Positions 27,999 to 36,516 of a stretch of 64,000 nt of DNA are shown one piece after another (position 1 is the stretch's first letter; every line of letters begins with the position of its first letter). Origin of the DNA: a bacterium c-19 (GTDB lineage: Bacteria; Bacillota_I; Bacilli_A; Erysipelotrichales; Erysipelotrichaceae). Under the pieces are notes generated by a model. It made no database searches, had not been told where the DNA came from, and saw only the letters and a list, made by a program, of their open reading frames with translations. Location of the stretch: positions 1 to 64,000 of the forward strand of contig QZED01000002.1 of assembly GCA_009917405.1 (NCBI GenBank). The letters run 5' to 3'. The position numbers and the translations under genes are program-made.

Positions 27999-29318
27999 AT
28001 GAACGTGAATCCATTAAAGCAAATTGTAACAAAACAGAAACAAGGTGAAAGCGTCGGTATTTATTCCTGTTGCAGTGCCAATGAATATGTCATTGAAGCC
28101 GCAATCGCCGCTGCGAAAAGAGATCATTCCTGCGTATTGATCGAAGCTACAGCGAATCAGGTAGATCAAAACGGCGGATATACCGGAATGACACCGCAGA
28201 AGTTTAAAGAATTCGTATTCGGCATTGCCGAAAAGGTTGGTTTTACCACAGATCGTATTTTCTTAGGTGGAGATCATTTGGGACCGCTGACATTTGCGTC
28301 AATGAACGAAAAGGAAGCGATGGAAGCTTCAGAAGAATTGGTACGCTGCTATGTAGCTGCCGGGTTTACTAAAATTCATATCGATACAAGTATGAAGGTT
28401 GCGGATGATGATCCGAATGCGCGTTTAAGTGATGAGGTCATTGCACGTCGCGGTGCTCGTTTAGCACGTGTATGTGAGGATACATATCAAGAGTTGGTAA
28501 AAAAAGATCCAAGTGCGATTCGTCCGGTTTATATCGTCGGCAGCGAGGTACCGATTCCCGGCGGTGCTCAGGATCCGAATGCCGGTATGCAAGTTACTCG
28601 TGTTGAAGATTTTAAAGCAACCGTCGTTGCATTCCAAAAGGCATTTGAAAATGAGCATTTAGAATCTACATGGGAAGATGTCATCGGTGTTGTCGTACAA
28701 CCGGGCGTTGAAGAAAAGGATGCCGGATGTACTGAATACGATCGTGCTAAAGCAGCGGAGCTGATGGCTTCAATTAAAGATTTTCCAAATCTTGTCTTTG
28801 AAGGTCATTCTACCGATTATCAAACAAAATACAAGTTGCGTGAGTTGGTAGAAGACGGTGTTGGAATCCTGAAGGTAGGTCCGGGTATGACCTATGCAAT
28901 GCGTGAAGCGTTGTTCGCTTTAAGCTATATGGAAGAAATGATGTTCCACGGTCGAGAAGATGAAGCAAGTCATTTTGTGGAAGTATTAGAAAAAGCAATG
29001 ATGGCAGAGCCGAAAAACTGGCAGAAGCATTATCACGGTGATGACAATGAATTATGGTTCAAGCGTAAATTCTCTTTCTCCGATCGCAGTCGCTACTATA
29101 TGCCGAACCCGGAAGTCGCAGCGGCTAAGGAAAAATTAATTTCAAATCTGCGTAAAGAAGGTATTTCTTTAGCTGTATTATCACAGTTTATGCCGATTCA
29201 ATACACAAAAGTTCGTGAAGGCAAATTAACGAATGATCCGGAAGCATTGATTCTTGATCGTATTACTAATACCATTGATGAGTATTTGTTCGCATCTCAT
29301 CAGGAAGAATTATTCTAA
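27999..29318 (+). CDS. gatZ: D-tagatose-bisphosphate aldolase non-catalytic subunit, GatZ/KbaZ family
   Basis: In enterobacteria GatZ/KbaZ is required for stability and activity of the class II tagatose-1,6-bisphosphate aldolase GatY/KbaY in galactitol or N-acetylgalactosamine use. The 439-residue protein matches the family along its length: GIYSCCSANEYVIEAA at the N-terminus, IEATANQVDQNGGYTGM, LGGDHLGP and GPGMTYAMREALFAL. No GatY/KbaY or PTS genes lie in the window, so it is an orphan here. AAGGAGG precedes the ATG, behind a promoter with an operator-like inverted repeat, and a terminator follows. Since the surface protein at 55343-60220 has a GH123-like (GalNAc-releasing) domain, a link to amino-galactose use is possible but speculative. 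Confidence 0.9.
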   Translation: MNVNPLKQIVTKQKQGESVGIYSCCSANEYVIEAAIAAAKRDHSCVLIEATANQVDQNGGYTGMTPQKFKEFVFGIAEKVGFTTDRIFLGGDHLGPLTFASMNEKEAMEASEELVRCYVAAGFTKIHIDTSMKVADDDPNARLSDEVIARRGARLARVCEDTYQELVKKDPSAIRPVYIVGSEVPIPGGAQDPNAGMQVTRVEDFKATVVAFQKAFENEHLESTWEDVIGVVVQPGVEEKDAGCTEYDRAKAAELMASIKDFPNLVFEGHSTDYQTKYKLRELVEDGVGILKVGPGMTYAMREALFALSYMEEMMFHGREDEASHFVEVLEKAMMAEPKNWQKHYHGDDNELWFKRKFSFSDRSRYYMPNPEVAAAKEKLISNLRKEGISLAVLSQFMPIQYTKVREGKLTNDPEALILDRITNTIDEYLFASHQEELF

Positions 29319-29321
29319 GAT

Positions 29322-29350
29322 AAAGTGAGTCAATTCGACTCGCTTTTTTA
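29322..29350 (+). terminator. Terminator of gatZ
   Basis: GTGAGTC/GACTCGC stem with an AATTC loop and a run of six T. Confidence 0.8.
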
Positions 29351-29413
29351 TACATATTATAAAATTAATCACACAATTCAACATAATAAATTGAAATTTC
29401 AACGATAGCGAAC

Positions 29414-29449
29414 GCTTATACTATAAGCAGATAAGGAAAAACCTTATCT
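29414..29449. repeat. Two adjacent inverted repeats in the gatZ-trxA gap
   Basis: GCTTATA-C-TATAAGC (29414-29428) followed at once by AGATAAGG-AAAAA-CCTTATCT (29429-29449). Both are perfect. Neither is followed by a T run and they lie between two terminators of converging genes, so their role is unclear. Confidence 0.5.
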
Positions 29450-29492
29450 ATACTCCTTTCTTTCTAATTTTCATAACTATTTTCTTTCCTTT

Positions 29493-29532
29493 AAAAAATA
29501 TAGATGTGCAAACATGCACATCTATATTTTTT
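29493..29532. terminator. Bidirectional terminator after trxA
   Basis: A perfect 18-bp stem with a 4-base AACA loop, with A and T tracts as its outer ends, active by appearance on both strands. Confidence 0.85.
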
Positions 29533-29539
29533 TATCTGC

Positions 29540-29851
29540 TTATAATAACGCTTCAATATTGGCTTGAAGTGACGCCGCCGGCTGATATCCCTGAAGCTGC
29601 TTTACCGGCTGCCCGTTCTTAAACAAAATCATTGTCGGTACAGACATGATGCCAAAGCGCATCGCTAAATCAGAGCTTTCATCCACATCAACCTTGATAA
29701 TGCGCGGATTACCACTCCATTTTTGATCCAGTTCTTCTAAAACCGGACCGAGCATTTTACATGGACCGCACCATGTAGCGAAAAAATCTACTAAAACATT
29801 TGTTTCTTGTGAAATAATCTGTTCAAACTCATTACTATTCACTATCTGCAT
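29540..29851 (-). CDS. trxA: Thioredoxin
   Basis: A 103-residue cytosolic disulfide reductase with the active site WCGPC at residues 27-31, the cis-proline segment MSVPTMILF near 70-78 and the conserved GYQPAASL end region. It passes electrons from thioredoxin reductase to ribonucleotide reductase, peroxiredoxins and others. ATG at 29851 is supported by AGGAGG 7 bases upstream; a longer frame to 29890 is spurious. It lies 44 bases downstream of the HAD phosphatase start region on the same strand, so the two may be cotranscribed. Confidence 0.96.
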   Translation of the reverse strand: MQIVNSNEFEQIISQETNVLVDFFATWCGPCKMLGPVLEELDQKWSGNPRIIKVDVDESSDLAMRFGIMSVPTMILFKNGQPVKQLQGYQPAASLQANIEALL

Positions 29852-29895
29852 ATAGTTACCTCCTGTAATTCTGCTTATAGTATACCACAACGAAT

Positions 29896-30795
29896 TTAAA
29901 AAACATCTGATTTGCTCGTAAACGGTAAATATTTCTGTAAAGTTTCCGCAAGACCGTCATTTTGATTAGATGAACATATGATATCCGCATAAGTCTTAAC
30001 CGCCGGAAGTGCGTTTTCCATAACCACGGCAGTACCGACCTTCTTCAGCATATCAATATCATTCTCACCATCTCCGAACGCAATTACATCAGCCATATCA
30101 ATGTTTAACCGCTCACAAAGCTTTGTCAAGGCATTACCCTTTGTGACTCCTTTTTCCATGATTTCCAAATAAGTGGGGCTGGTTAAGCCAAGCCAGTAAT
30201 CATCCTGCAACACTTTTTTTATATCGCTCAGCTTTGATAACAGAACCACTGATTCATGAATTGCCGCTATTTTATTCAGGTGATCGGGAAATTCTTCACC
30301 GCTTTGTATCATATATTGATGCGGATAACCGATGCGATTGTCAAAAACAATTTCAAATGCGCCCGCGGTCCACGGATAATCATCACTTAACTGATGCTTG
30401 CGGCGATATTCCTGCTTGATCGGCATTAATGATTGCGGAATATAATCATACAAGCTATCATCCCCCAATCCCATAATCTCCACTTCAAACGGCTTTAACG
30501 CCTGAAATATTTTAATCGCATCAGCTTTTTTTAATTCATGATAGCGTGTGCGCTTTGCATGCTTTAAATCATAAACTGCCGTACCGTTCACTTCGATCAA
30601 AAAACCGCCGTACTTAGGCATTTCCAGTTCATTTGCGTACTGCATCAGCTTGCGATAACTTCTGCCGCTCGCTAATACAAGCCTTATTCCCTGTTTTTGT
30701 GCCTCTATTAATATATGCTTTGTCTTCGGTGATATTGTATTATCACTTTTTAATAATGTTCCGTCCATATCTGTCGCAATTAATTTAATCGTCAT
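29896..30795 (-). CDS. Cof-type HAD-IIB family phosphatase
   Basis: A 299-residue HAD hydrolase of the Cof subfamily, which dephosphorylates sugar phosphates, pyridoxal phosphate or flavin mononucleotide. Motif I DMDGTLL is at residues 8-14 with the nucleophile D8 and acid D10, motif II is LASGR, the lysine motif is near 213 (KGNALTKL), and motif IV is GDGENDIDML. The C2-type cap domain lies between motifs II and III. GGAGG is 7 bases before the ATG. Substrate cannot be told from the sequence. Confidence 0.92.
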   Translation of the reverse strand: MTIKLIATDMDGTLLKSDNTISPKTKHILIEAQKQGIRLVLASGRSYRKLMQYANELEMPKYGGFLIEVNGTAVYDLKHAKRTRYHELKKADAIKIFQALKPFEVEIMGLGDDSLYDYIPQSLMPIKQEYRRKHQLSDDYPWTAGAFEIVFDNRIGYPHQYMIQSGEEFPDHLNKIAAIHESVVLLSKLSDIKKVLQDDYWLGLTSPTYLEIMEKGVTKGNALTKLCERLNIDMADVIAFGDGENDIDMLKKVGTAVVMENALPAVKTYADIICSSNQNDGLAETLQKYLPFTSKSDVF

Positions 30796-30858
30796 AGTCT
30801 AACCTCCGCTATGATTATACTCGAAAAACAACCTCGAAAAACAACTATTTAGAAAGAC

Positions 30859-30893
30859 TTCACAATAATTTTTGATTATGTTATACTTTCCCT
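30859..30893 (+). promoter_or_regulatory. Promoter placing transcription start at the ybaK ATG
   Basis: -35 TTCACA (30859-30864), 17-base spacer, -10 TATACT (30882-30887). Only six bases separate the -10 from the ATG at 30894, and there is no ribosome binding site, so the mRNA is probably leaderless. Confidence 0.7.
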
Positions 30894-31385
30894 ATGAAAA
30901 AAATGATCAAAACGAACGCGATGCGCATATTAGATCAGGCACAAATCGCATATGAAGTACGTACCTATGATCATCATAAGAATGATCCCATTGATGGTAT
31001 TCACGTGGCAGAACAGCTACAGGAATGTGTCGAATGCGTTTTCAAAACCTTGATTACTGTTTCCTCAGATCATCAATACTATGTCTTTGTGATACCGGTA
31101 AACATGGAATTGGATTTAAAAAAATGTGCAAAGGCAGTAAATGAAAAGCGAGTCGAAATGATTGCGGTGAAGCAGCTTTTGCCCGTCAGCGGATATATTC
31201 GCGGCGGATGTTCTCCAATCGGTATGAAAAAGCATTATCCGACCGTATTTCATCATACTGCCTTGGATTTTAATCGCATTTATTTCAGCGGCGGTAAAAT
31301 CGGTTGCCAAATAGGCGCAGATCCGAAACATATTATTACATTTATTCATGCGAAAACCGCTGATATTGTGAAACAGAAGGACTGA
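30894..31385 (+). CDS. YbaK/EbsC-family aminoacyl-tRNA deacylase
   Basis: A 163-residue protein of the YbaK family, which hydrolyses mischarged Cys-tRNA-Pro (and related mischarged tRNAs). Family marks are the CVFKTLITVSS strand with the conserved lysine, YYVFVIPVNMELDLKK, and SGYIRGGCSPIGMKK in the substrate loop, with the closing IYFSGGKIGCQIGADP. In-frame ATGs lie at 30894, 30903 and later, none with a ribosome binding site; the first fits the promoter spacing. It is a single gene with a terminator that overlaps its stop codon. Confidence 0.92.
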   Translation: MKKMIKTNAMRILDQAQIAYEVRTYDHHKNDPIDGIHVAEQLQECVECVFKTLITVSSDHQYYVFVIPVNMELDLKKCAKAVNEKRVEMIAVKQLLPVSGYIRGGCSPIGMKKHYPTVFHHTALDFNRIYFSGGKIGCQIGADPKHIITFIHAKTADIVKQKD

Positions 31386-31401
31386 TACTCCTTCTGTTTT
31401 T
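31371..31401 (+). terminator. Terminator after the ybaK homologue
   Basis: AAACAGAAGGA/TCCTTCTGTTT, 11-bp stem with a 7-base loop and a T run; converges on mreB. Confidence 0.8.
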
Positions 31402-31419
31402 AATAAAAAAGCTGAAAAA

Positions 31420-32394
31420 TCATAGATTCTCCAGCATTTTCATACATCCGTCAACGACACAGTTCAGCGGTTCTTCGGCAACGTAAACGGGTATGCGCAG
31501 CTCATTTTTTAACAATTCATCAAAATCACGCAACAGCGCTCCTCCACCGGTCAGCACCAAACCTCTTGTCATAATATCGGCAGCCAATTCAGGCGGCGCT
31601 ACATCTAATACGGTTTTACATGCCTTGACAATTTCCATCAAGCTTCCTTCGATACATTTCGCGATTTCATTTGATGTTACTGTTACAGAAACCGGCAATC
31701 CGCTTGTTAAGTCACGACCGCTGACATTAACCGCAATGACATCCTGTTCCCGCTGTAATGCACAACCGATCTCTATTTTCAGCTTTTCCGCACTCATTTC
31801 GCCGATTGACAGCTTCTTTTCGACACGCATAAAATCAATGATATTTTTATTCAGACGATTTCCTGCGACCTTGATTGAAGCCGAGCATACAATATCGCCG
31901 AGAGAAATCACCGCAACATCGGTAGTTCCTCCGCCCATATCCAATACGAAGCTGGCTATCGGCTGTCCGATATCCAAACCTGCACCGACTGCCGCTACTT
32001 TTGGTTCTTCTTCGATATAGACCTTTTTCGCTCCCGCATGGTATGCACAATCTCTAATCGCATTGCGCTCCACACTTGTAATATTTGTCGGGCAACAGAT
32101 TAGAATTACATTTCTTGTGAACATTCTCTTTAAATTACATTTTTTAAAGAAATGTGCAAGCATCATATCGGTAGCTTCATAATCCGCAACCACACCATCT
32201 TTTAAAGGATAGATGGACACCATATTTTTAGGGGTTTTGCCAACCATCGCTTTCGCATCTTGTCCTGCCGCAATACATTTGTTTGAATCCATATCAATCG
32301 TTATCACACTCGGTTCATTAACGATCACGCCTTCTTTTTCGGCACAAATTAATAGATTGGTCGTACCCAAATCAATTCCTATCTTTTTTACCAT
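31420..32394 (-). CDS. mreB: MreB-family rod-shape actin homologue
   Basis: A bacterial actin that forms membrane filaments guiding lateral cell-wall synthesis. 324 residues. Visible motifs are the phosphate-1 loop [12 protein letters not shown], the connector KPKVAAVGAG region, phosphate-2 LDMGGGTTDVAVISLG, and the adenosine segment LTGGGALLRDF. The N-terminal GVIVNEPSVITID is also typical. It may be MreB, Mbl or MreBH; the sequence alone does not decide. It lies 118 bases downstream of the division PBP on the same strand with its own GGAG site. mreC and mreD are not beside it. Confidence 0.93.
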   Translation of the reverse strand: MVKKIGIDLGTTNLLICAEKEGVIVNEPSVITIDMDSNKCIAAGQDAKAMVGKTPKNMVSIYPLKDGVVADYEATDMMLAHFFKKCNLKRMFTRNVILICCPTNITSVERNAIRDCAYHAGAKKVYIEEEPKVAAVGAGLDIGQPIASFVLDMGGGTTDVAVISLGDIVCSASIKVAGNRLNKNIIDFMRVEKKLSIGEMSAEKLKIEIGCALQREQDVIAVNVSGRDLTSGLPVSVTVTSNEIAKCIEGSLMEIVKACKTVLDVAPPELAADIMTRGLVLTGGGALLRDFDELLKNELRIPVYVAEEPLNCVVDGCMKMLENL

Positions 32395-32512
32395 GATGCT
32401 CTCCTTACTATTACCTTATTATCTTTACCATTTGTAAGCATATTATAACACTAAGACTTTATCAATGTCATTTTATTTCCATAATTTATTATCATATCGA
32501 TAAAAATATTGT

Positions 32513-34696
32513 TTATTTCAGTGTCACCTTAATCTTAGATGCCTTATCTATTTTAATTCCGGCTTTAATGCTTTGAGAAGCAACACTGCCGCTTCCCTCA
32601 ATCGTAATCGGAATTTGAGTAATTTCACTGTATTGTTTTACATCCTTTAATGCCCAGCCTTTCATATCAGGCATTGTTATATTAGTTCCATCACTTAATA
32701 AGAATACATTTTGTTTTGTAGATACACTTTCTTGGGATAACGGATATTGCTTGATGATGACAGAGCCGTCACCGATAATCACCTTGTTCACACCGAAGGA
32801 TTTCATTTTTTCATTCACATAATCTAAAGAATGATTCACCAAAGAAGGCATTTCATATTCTTGCCAGTTATTATAAGATGTATCGTTATTGACAGAGCCT
32901 GCTTCTCCTTTTACTCCTGTCGCAATCAATGCCTGACGGAATGCATTTTGATAAGGTCCGCCTGTATAAGTCATATAGTCTGAGCTTTCAAATACATAAT
33001 ACATCATAACTTTCGGATCATCATACGGTGCAGCTCCCAAAAAGGAGTTGGCATACATTCCGCTCGTATATTGTCCGTTTGTCGCAATTTCACTTGTACC
33101 GGTTTTACCGATGACCTCTACATCATCCATATGATAACGATTATAGGCACCACCCATATTTGGATCATTTACTACACGATGCATTAAGTCCTTCATTTTA
33201 TCAGCCGTTTCTTTTGAAATCGGCGTCGCGATAACTTCAGGCGAATACTCTTCAATCACCTCACCGTTATAGCTGTTAATAATTTTATCGATAAAATACG
33301 GCTTCATCATTTTTCCGTCATTAAATAACGCGGTATAAGCCTGAACAATTTGCATCGCAGTTACACTGGAACCTTGACCAAAGCCTGTAGTCAGTTTTTC
33401 AATCGGATAGGTAAAGTTTTTTACACCGGCCGCTTCATTCTCAACTCCAACCAGTTTTACCGGTTGGAAGAAATGGAAACGATCTAAATATTCTTCAAAA
33501 ATATTAGTTGGAAGATATTTTGTCAACAATTCGCTGATACCGACATTACTGGAACGGGCAAAACCTTCCTCAAAAGTAATGGTACCATAGTCTTTTTCCA
33601 ATGCATCTAAAATGACTTCTTCGGCCTGTTCCTTACTGGAAGCACGATATGCCTGTCCGTTTGCGTCGACACCCATATAAAACCGTCCGCTCTGATATGT
33701 TTTTCCGGTCGGATAATTTCCCGAATCAATCGCTGCCGCATAGGTAATTGATTTCATAATCGAACCCGGCTCATATACAGAATCACTCGGTACATTTTGA
33801 TAGCTTTTAATATCACGTTGATTTAAGTCAAAGGTCGGATAAGCTGCGTAACCTAAAATACGCCCCGTCTCCACTTCCATAATAATGCCCCATGCTCGTT
33901 TCGCCTTAAAATCCTTCATCGTGGTCTCCAAGCATTTTTCCAACGCAACCTGAACATTTTTATCCAATGTCAAATACACATCATTGCCATCCACAGCTTG
34001 TGCCGTTACATGCTTTGTTCCGGGCAGTATCGTTCCGCTTGCCGATGCGCTGTAGCGCTCTTCTCCATCTGTTCCCTTTAAATATTTATCCAAAGTATTC
34101 TCAATCCCCATTTTTCCCACAACACGTGACTGCTCCTCATCATATTGTGCGTAGCCGATTAAATGAGAAGCAAACTTACCGTTCGGATAGAAACGCTTAC
34201 TGGATTTATTAAACTCAATACCGGGCAATTCCAACGCATCGATTGCCTCTTTCTGCGTTGTGCTTAAATTTTTTCCCTTTAATCCAAATTCTGTTTGATA
34301 CATATTGCCTGCCTGTGCAATTTCAAAATAATTCATCATTTCATCTACACTCATATTCAGCATCGGCGCCAGTTTTTCGGATGTGAGCTTCGCATCACTC
34401 ACATATTCCGGGGTATCACCGATTCCTGTATGAGAAGGATCTAATATCGCAAAAATCGTGTATGTATCGACATCCTGCGCAACAATTTCTTTATTACGGT
34501 CATATATGATTCCGCGATTCGCACTGAGCGTTCGTGTACGCTCTGCCGAGCTGCTGTAATCAGTTACGACAGTACCACTGCGCAAATGCGTTTTGGTTAC
34601 CATAGTATATATCACATTAGATATAATCAAACACGAAACAACAATGCAGATCATAGCGATCGTAGTTAAGGTTCGATTAGCACGTTTTGGATTCAT
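32513..34696 (-). CDS. Class B penicillin-binding protein with PASTA domains (division transpeptidase)
   Basis: Cross-links peptidoglycan, most likely at the septum given its place in the mraZ-rsmH-ftsL cluster. 727 residues: cytoplasmic start, one membrane helix (about 13-33), pedestal domain, transpeptidase domain with SIMK (S312 nucleophile, K315), SSN (382-384) and KTGTS (531-535), and two C-terminal PASTA domains (about 655-727). PASTA domains place it with the PBP2x/PbpB/SpoVD group. AGGTGA precedes the ATG. An intrinsic terminator lies between ftsL and this gene, so part of its transcription may be damped or independent. In a strain whose precursors end in D-Ser, this enzyme must still accept the remaining stem. 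Confidence 0.94.
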   Translation of the reverse strand: MNPKRANRTLTTIAMICIVVSCLIISNVIYTMVTKTHLRSGTVVTDYSSSAERTRTLSANRGIIYDRNKEIVAQDVDTYTIFAILDPSHTGIGDTPEYVSDAKLTSEKLAPMLNMSVDEMMNYFEIAQAGNMYQTEFGLKGKNLSTTQKEAIDALELPGIEFNKSSKRFYPNGKFASHLIGYAQYDEEQSRVVGKMGIENTLDKYLKGTDGEERYSASASGTILPGTKHVTAQAVDGNDVYLTLDKNVQVALEKCLETTMKDFKAKRAWGIIMEVETGRILGYAAYPTFDLNQRDIKSYQNVPSDSVYEPGSIMKSITYAAAIDSGNYPTGKTYQSGRFYMGVDANGQAYRASSKEQAEEVILDALEKDYGTITFEEGFARSSNVGISELLTKYLPTNIFEEYLDRFHFFQPVKLVGVENEAAGVKNFTYPIEKLTTGFGQGSSVTAMQIVQAYTALFNDGKMMKPYFIDKIINSYNGEVIEEYSPEVIATPISKETADKMKDLMHRVVNDPNMGGAYNRYHMDDVEVIGKTGTSEIATNGQYTSGMYANSFLGAAPYDDPKVMMYYVFESSDYMTYTGGPYQNAFRQALIATGVKGEAGSVNNDTSYNNWQEYEMPSLVNHSLDYVNEKMKSFGVNKVIIGDGSVIIKQYPLSQESVSTKQNVFLLSDGTNITMPDMKGWALKDVKQYSEITQIPITIEGSGSVASQSIKAGIKIDKASKIKVTLK

Positions 34697-34755
34697 GATG
34701 TGTCACCTCATTTTATTATCACGCAAACCCCTGATCAAAAATCCTATCTATAAGC

Positions 34756-34779
34756 GAAAAAAGGAAACGCTTGTTTCCT
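34756..34779 (-). terminator. Terminator-like hairpin between ftsL and the PBP gene
   Basis: AGGAAAC-AAGC-GTTTCCT on the minus strand followed by six T. It would reduce read-through from mraZ-rsmH-ftsL into the PBP gene. Confidence 0.7.
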
Positions 34780-34806
34780 ATTCTTTCTCAGTTTATACAA
34801 AGACTG

Positions 34807-35103
34807 TTATTCACCGCTTAATATTTTCACATTGGATTGATTGGCTTTAATTCCTGCCTTTTCTGCTATACTGACGATATAATCATAATTGGACAGCTGC
34901 TTTACGGCAGCCTCTAAAGTAGCGACCTGAGCCTGTAAATCAACTCGTTGTGCTTCGATGCTTTCTGCCTTTGCCGAAAGGACATAATTATAAGATTTCA
35001 GCATCGTAACCGATCCTAAATATAATAACATGGAAAAGAAGAAAAATAAGGAAGCCAATGCCTGTATTTTTAATTTACGTTTTTTTCTGATGATTTTTGC
35101 CAT
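34807..35103 (-). CDS. ftsL: Cell division protein FtsL
   Basis: A 98-residue bitopic membrane protein: basic N-terminus (KIIRKKRKLK), one membrane helix (residues about 13-35) and an external coiled coil (about 40-80, AKAESIEAQRVDLQAQVATL). FtsL with DivIC/FtsB and DivIB/FtsQ activates septal synthesis. Sequence conservation in this family is low, so the call rests on topology, size and position between rsmH (3 bases upstream) and the class B PBP. AAAGGA precedes the ATG. Confidence 0.85.
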   Translation of the reverse strand: MAKIIRKKRKLKIQALASLFFFFSMLLYLGSVTMLKSYNYVLSAKAESIEAQRVDLQAQVATLEAAVKQLSNYDYIVSIAEKAGIKANQSNVKILSGE

Positions 35104-35106
35104 AAT

Positions 35107-36036
35107 TTATATCCTTTCTATTGTTCTAAGTTTCGCAGAATGCGAACGGTTATTTTCATTTAATTCTGTTTCATCTGCCGTAATCGGCTTTTTATGTACG
35201 ATTTGAAAATCAGTGATCGTTAGTTCCGCAGGTATGATCGGCATGCGTTTATCAAAATAAGGTATACTGCTCGCTGCGACAAATGCTTCCTTGACCATAC
35301 GATCTTCTAAGGAATGAAACGATATCACACAGAAGCGGCCGTGCTGTTTCAATAAATACATGCCGTCCTGAAGCACTTTTTTCAGTTCATCCAATTCATC
35401 ATTAACCGCAATGCGAATTGCTTGAAATACTTTTTTTGCAGGATGCCCTTTTTTATTCAGCACCTTCTGCGGCAGTGCTGATTTAATCACATCAACCAAT
35501 TGAAATGTTGTATGAATCGGCTGTCGTTCGCGTTGTTTTTCGATGGCACGAGCAATTGATTTCGCAAATTTTTCTTCACCGTAGCGATAGAAAATAGATA
35601 CAAGTTCTTCATAGCTCCACGTATTTACGATGTTCTCCGCGGTTAATTCCTGTTCTTGATTCATCCGCATATCAAGCGGCGCATCAAAACGATAGGAAAA
35701 ACCGCGCTCTGCCTCATCAAACTGCGGTGAAGAAACACCTAGATCTAATAAGATACCGTCCACTTTTTCAATTCCGAGTTTTTTTAATTCTTGTTTCATC
35801 ATGGAAAAATTCGCATGAACATAAGTAATACGATCGGATACAGCACTCAAACGCTTTTTTGATTCAGCGATTGCACTGCTATCACGATCAAACGCAATCA
35901 ACATTCCATCATCTAAACGCTTTAAGATTTCAGCACTATGTCCGCCGCGGCCCAGCGTTCCGTCGATATAAATACCGTTTGGCTTGATATCCAACATATC
36001 GATGCTTTCTTTTAATAAGACACTGTAGTGTTTCAT
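35107..36036 (-). CDS. rsmH: 16S rRNA (cytosine-1402-N4)-methyltransferase RsmH
   Basis: Methylates N4 of C1402 in the 16S rRNA decoding site using SAM. 309 residues, normal. Motifs: HYSVLLKESIDML at the N-terminus, the SAM-binding DGTLGRGGHSAEIL, LLDLGVSSPQFDEAERGFSYR and FHSLEDRMVK. Its ATG overlaps the mraZ stop codon by four bases, implying translational coupling; ftsL begins 3 bases downstream. Confidence 0.97.
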   Translation of the reverse strand: MKHYSVLLKESIDMLDIKPNGIYIDGTLGRGGHSAEILKRLDDGMLIAFDRDSSAIAESKKRLSAVSDRITYVHANFSMMKQELKKLGIEKVDGILLDLGVSSPQFDEAERGFSYRFDAPLDMRMNQEQELTAENIVNTWSYEELVSIFYRYGEEKFAKSIARAIEKQRERQPIHTTFQLVDVIKSALPQKVLNKKGHPAKKVFQAIRIAVNDELDELKKVLQDGMYLLKQHGRFCVISFHSLEDRMVKEAFVAASSIPYFDKRMPIIPAELTITDFQIVHKKPITADETELNENNRSHSAKLRTIERI

Positions 36037-36464
36037 AACATAAAATCGCTTAGATTTTCGGCGATTTCTTCAAAGCTTTCATTCGCCTGTTCATCTACTG
36101 CTTCCCATTTTTCCTTTGCCCATATTTCAATGTGATTGGCCGCTCCGATAATCATGCATTCTTTCTGCAGCTGCGCAACCGCAATCAAAGAGGACGGAAT
36201 CAATACACGACCCTGTGCATCGATTTCACATTCAGCCGCCTTGCTTGTCATCATACGTACAAACATGCGGGCATCCTTTTTGGTCGTCGGTAGCTTTAAC
36301 AGCTGATCATAAATAATCTCCCATTGTTGCTTCGTATAAGCATTTAAGCAACCGTCGAGACCTCTGGTGATAATGACCTTCATGTCTAATTCTTCACGAA
36401 ATTTTGCCGGAATAATCATACGCCCTTTTTTATCGATATTGTGTGCGTATTCGCCCATGAACAC
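36033..36464 (-). CDS. mraZ: Transcriptional regulator MraZ
   Basis: A 143-residue AbrB-like DNA-binding protein made of two MraZ repeats, each with a DxxGR motif: NIDKKGRMIIPAKF near residue 10 and EIDAQGRVLIPSSL near 83. It represses its own promoter at the head of the division and cell-wall cluster. GTG at 36464 is chosen since the resulting MFMGEYAHNID start equals that of Bacillus MraZ and GGAGG lies 8 bases upstream; the frame extends further upstream through the ribosome binding site. Four 10-bp-spaced repeats upstream are the probable autoregulatory operator. Confidence 0.95.
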   Translation of the reverse strand: MFMGEYAHNIDKKGRMIIPAKFREELDMKVIITRGLDGCLNAYTKQQWEIIYDQLLKLPTTKKDARMFVRMMTSKAAECEIDAQGRVLIPSSLIAVAQLQKECMIIGAANHIEIWAKEKWEAVDEQANESFEEIAENLSDFML

Positions 36465-36473
36465 AGTCATCAC

Positions 36474-36516
36474 CTCCACTTTCTGCCACTACGTGCTACT
36501 TTCCACCACTATTATA
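36474..36516 (-). promoter_or_regulatory. mraZ promoter and four-repeat MraZ operator
   Basis: On the minus strand a -10 TATAAT (36511-36516) is followed by hexamers GTGGTG, GTAGCA, GTGGCA and GTGGAG starting exactly 10 bases apart (36504-36509, 36494-36499, 36484-36489, 36474-36479). Direct repeats with one helical-turn spacing are the known MraZ binding pattern. The last repeat is also the ribosome binding region. Confidence 0.85.
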
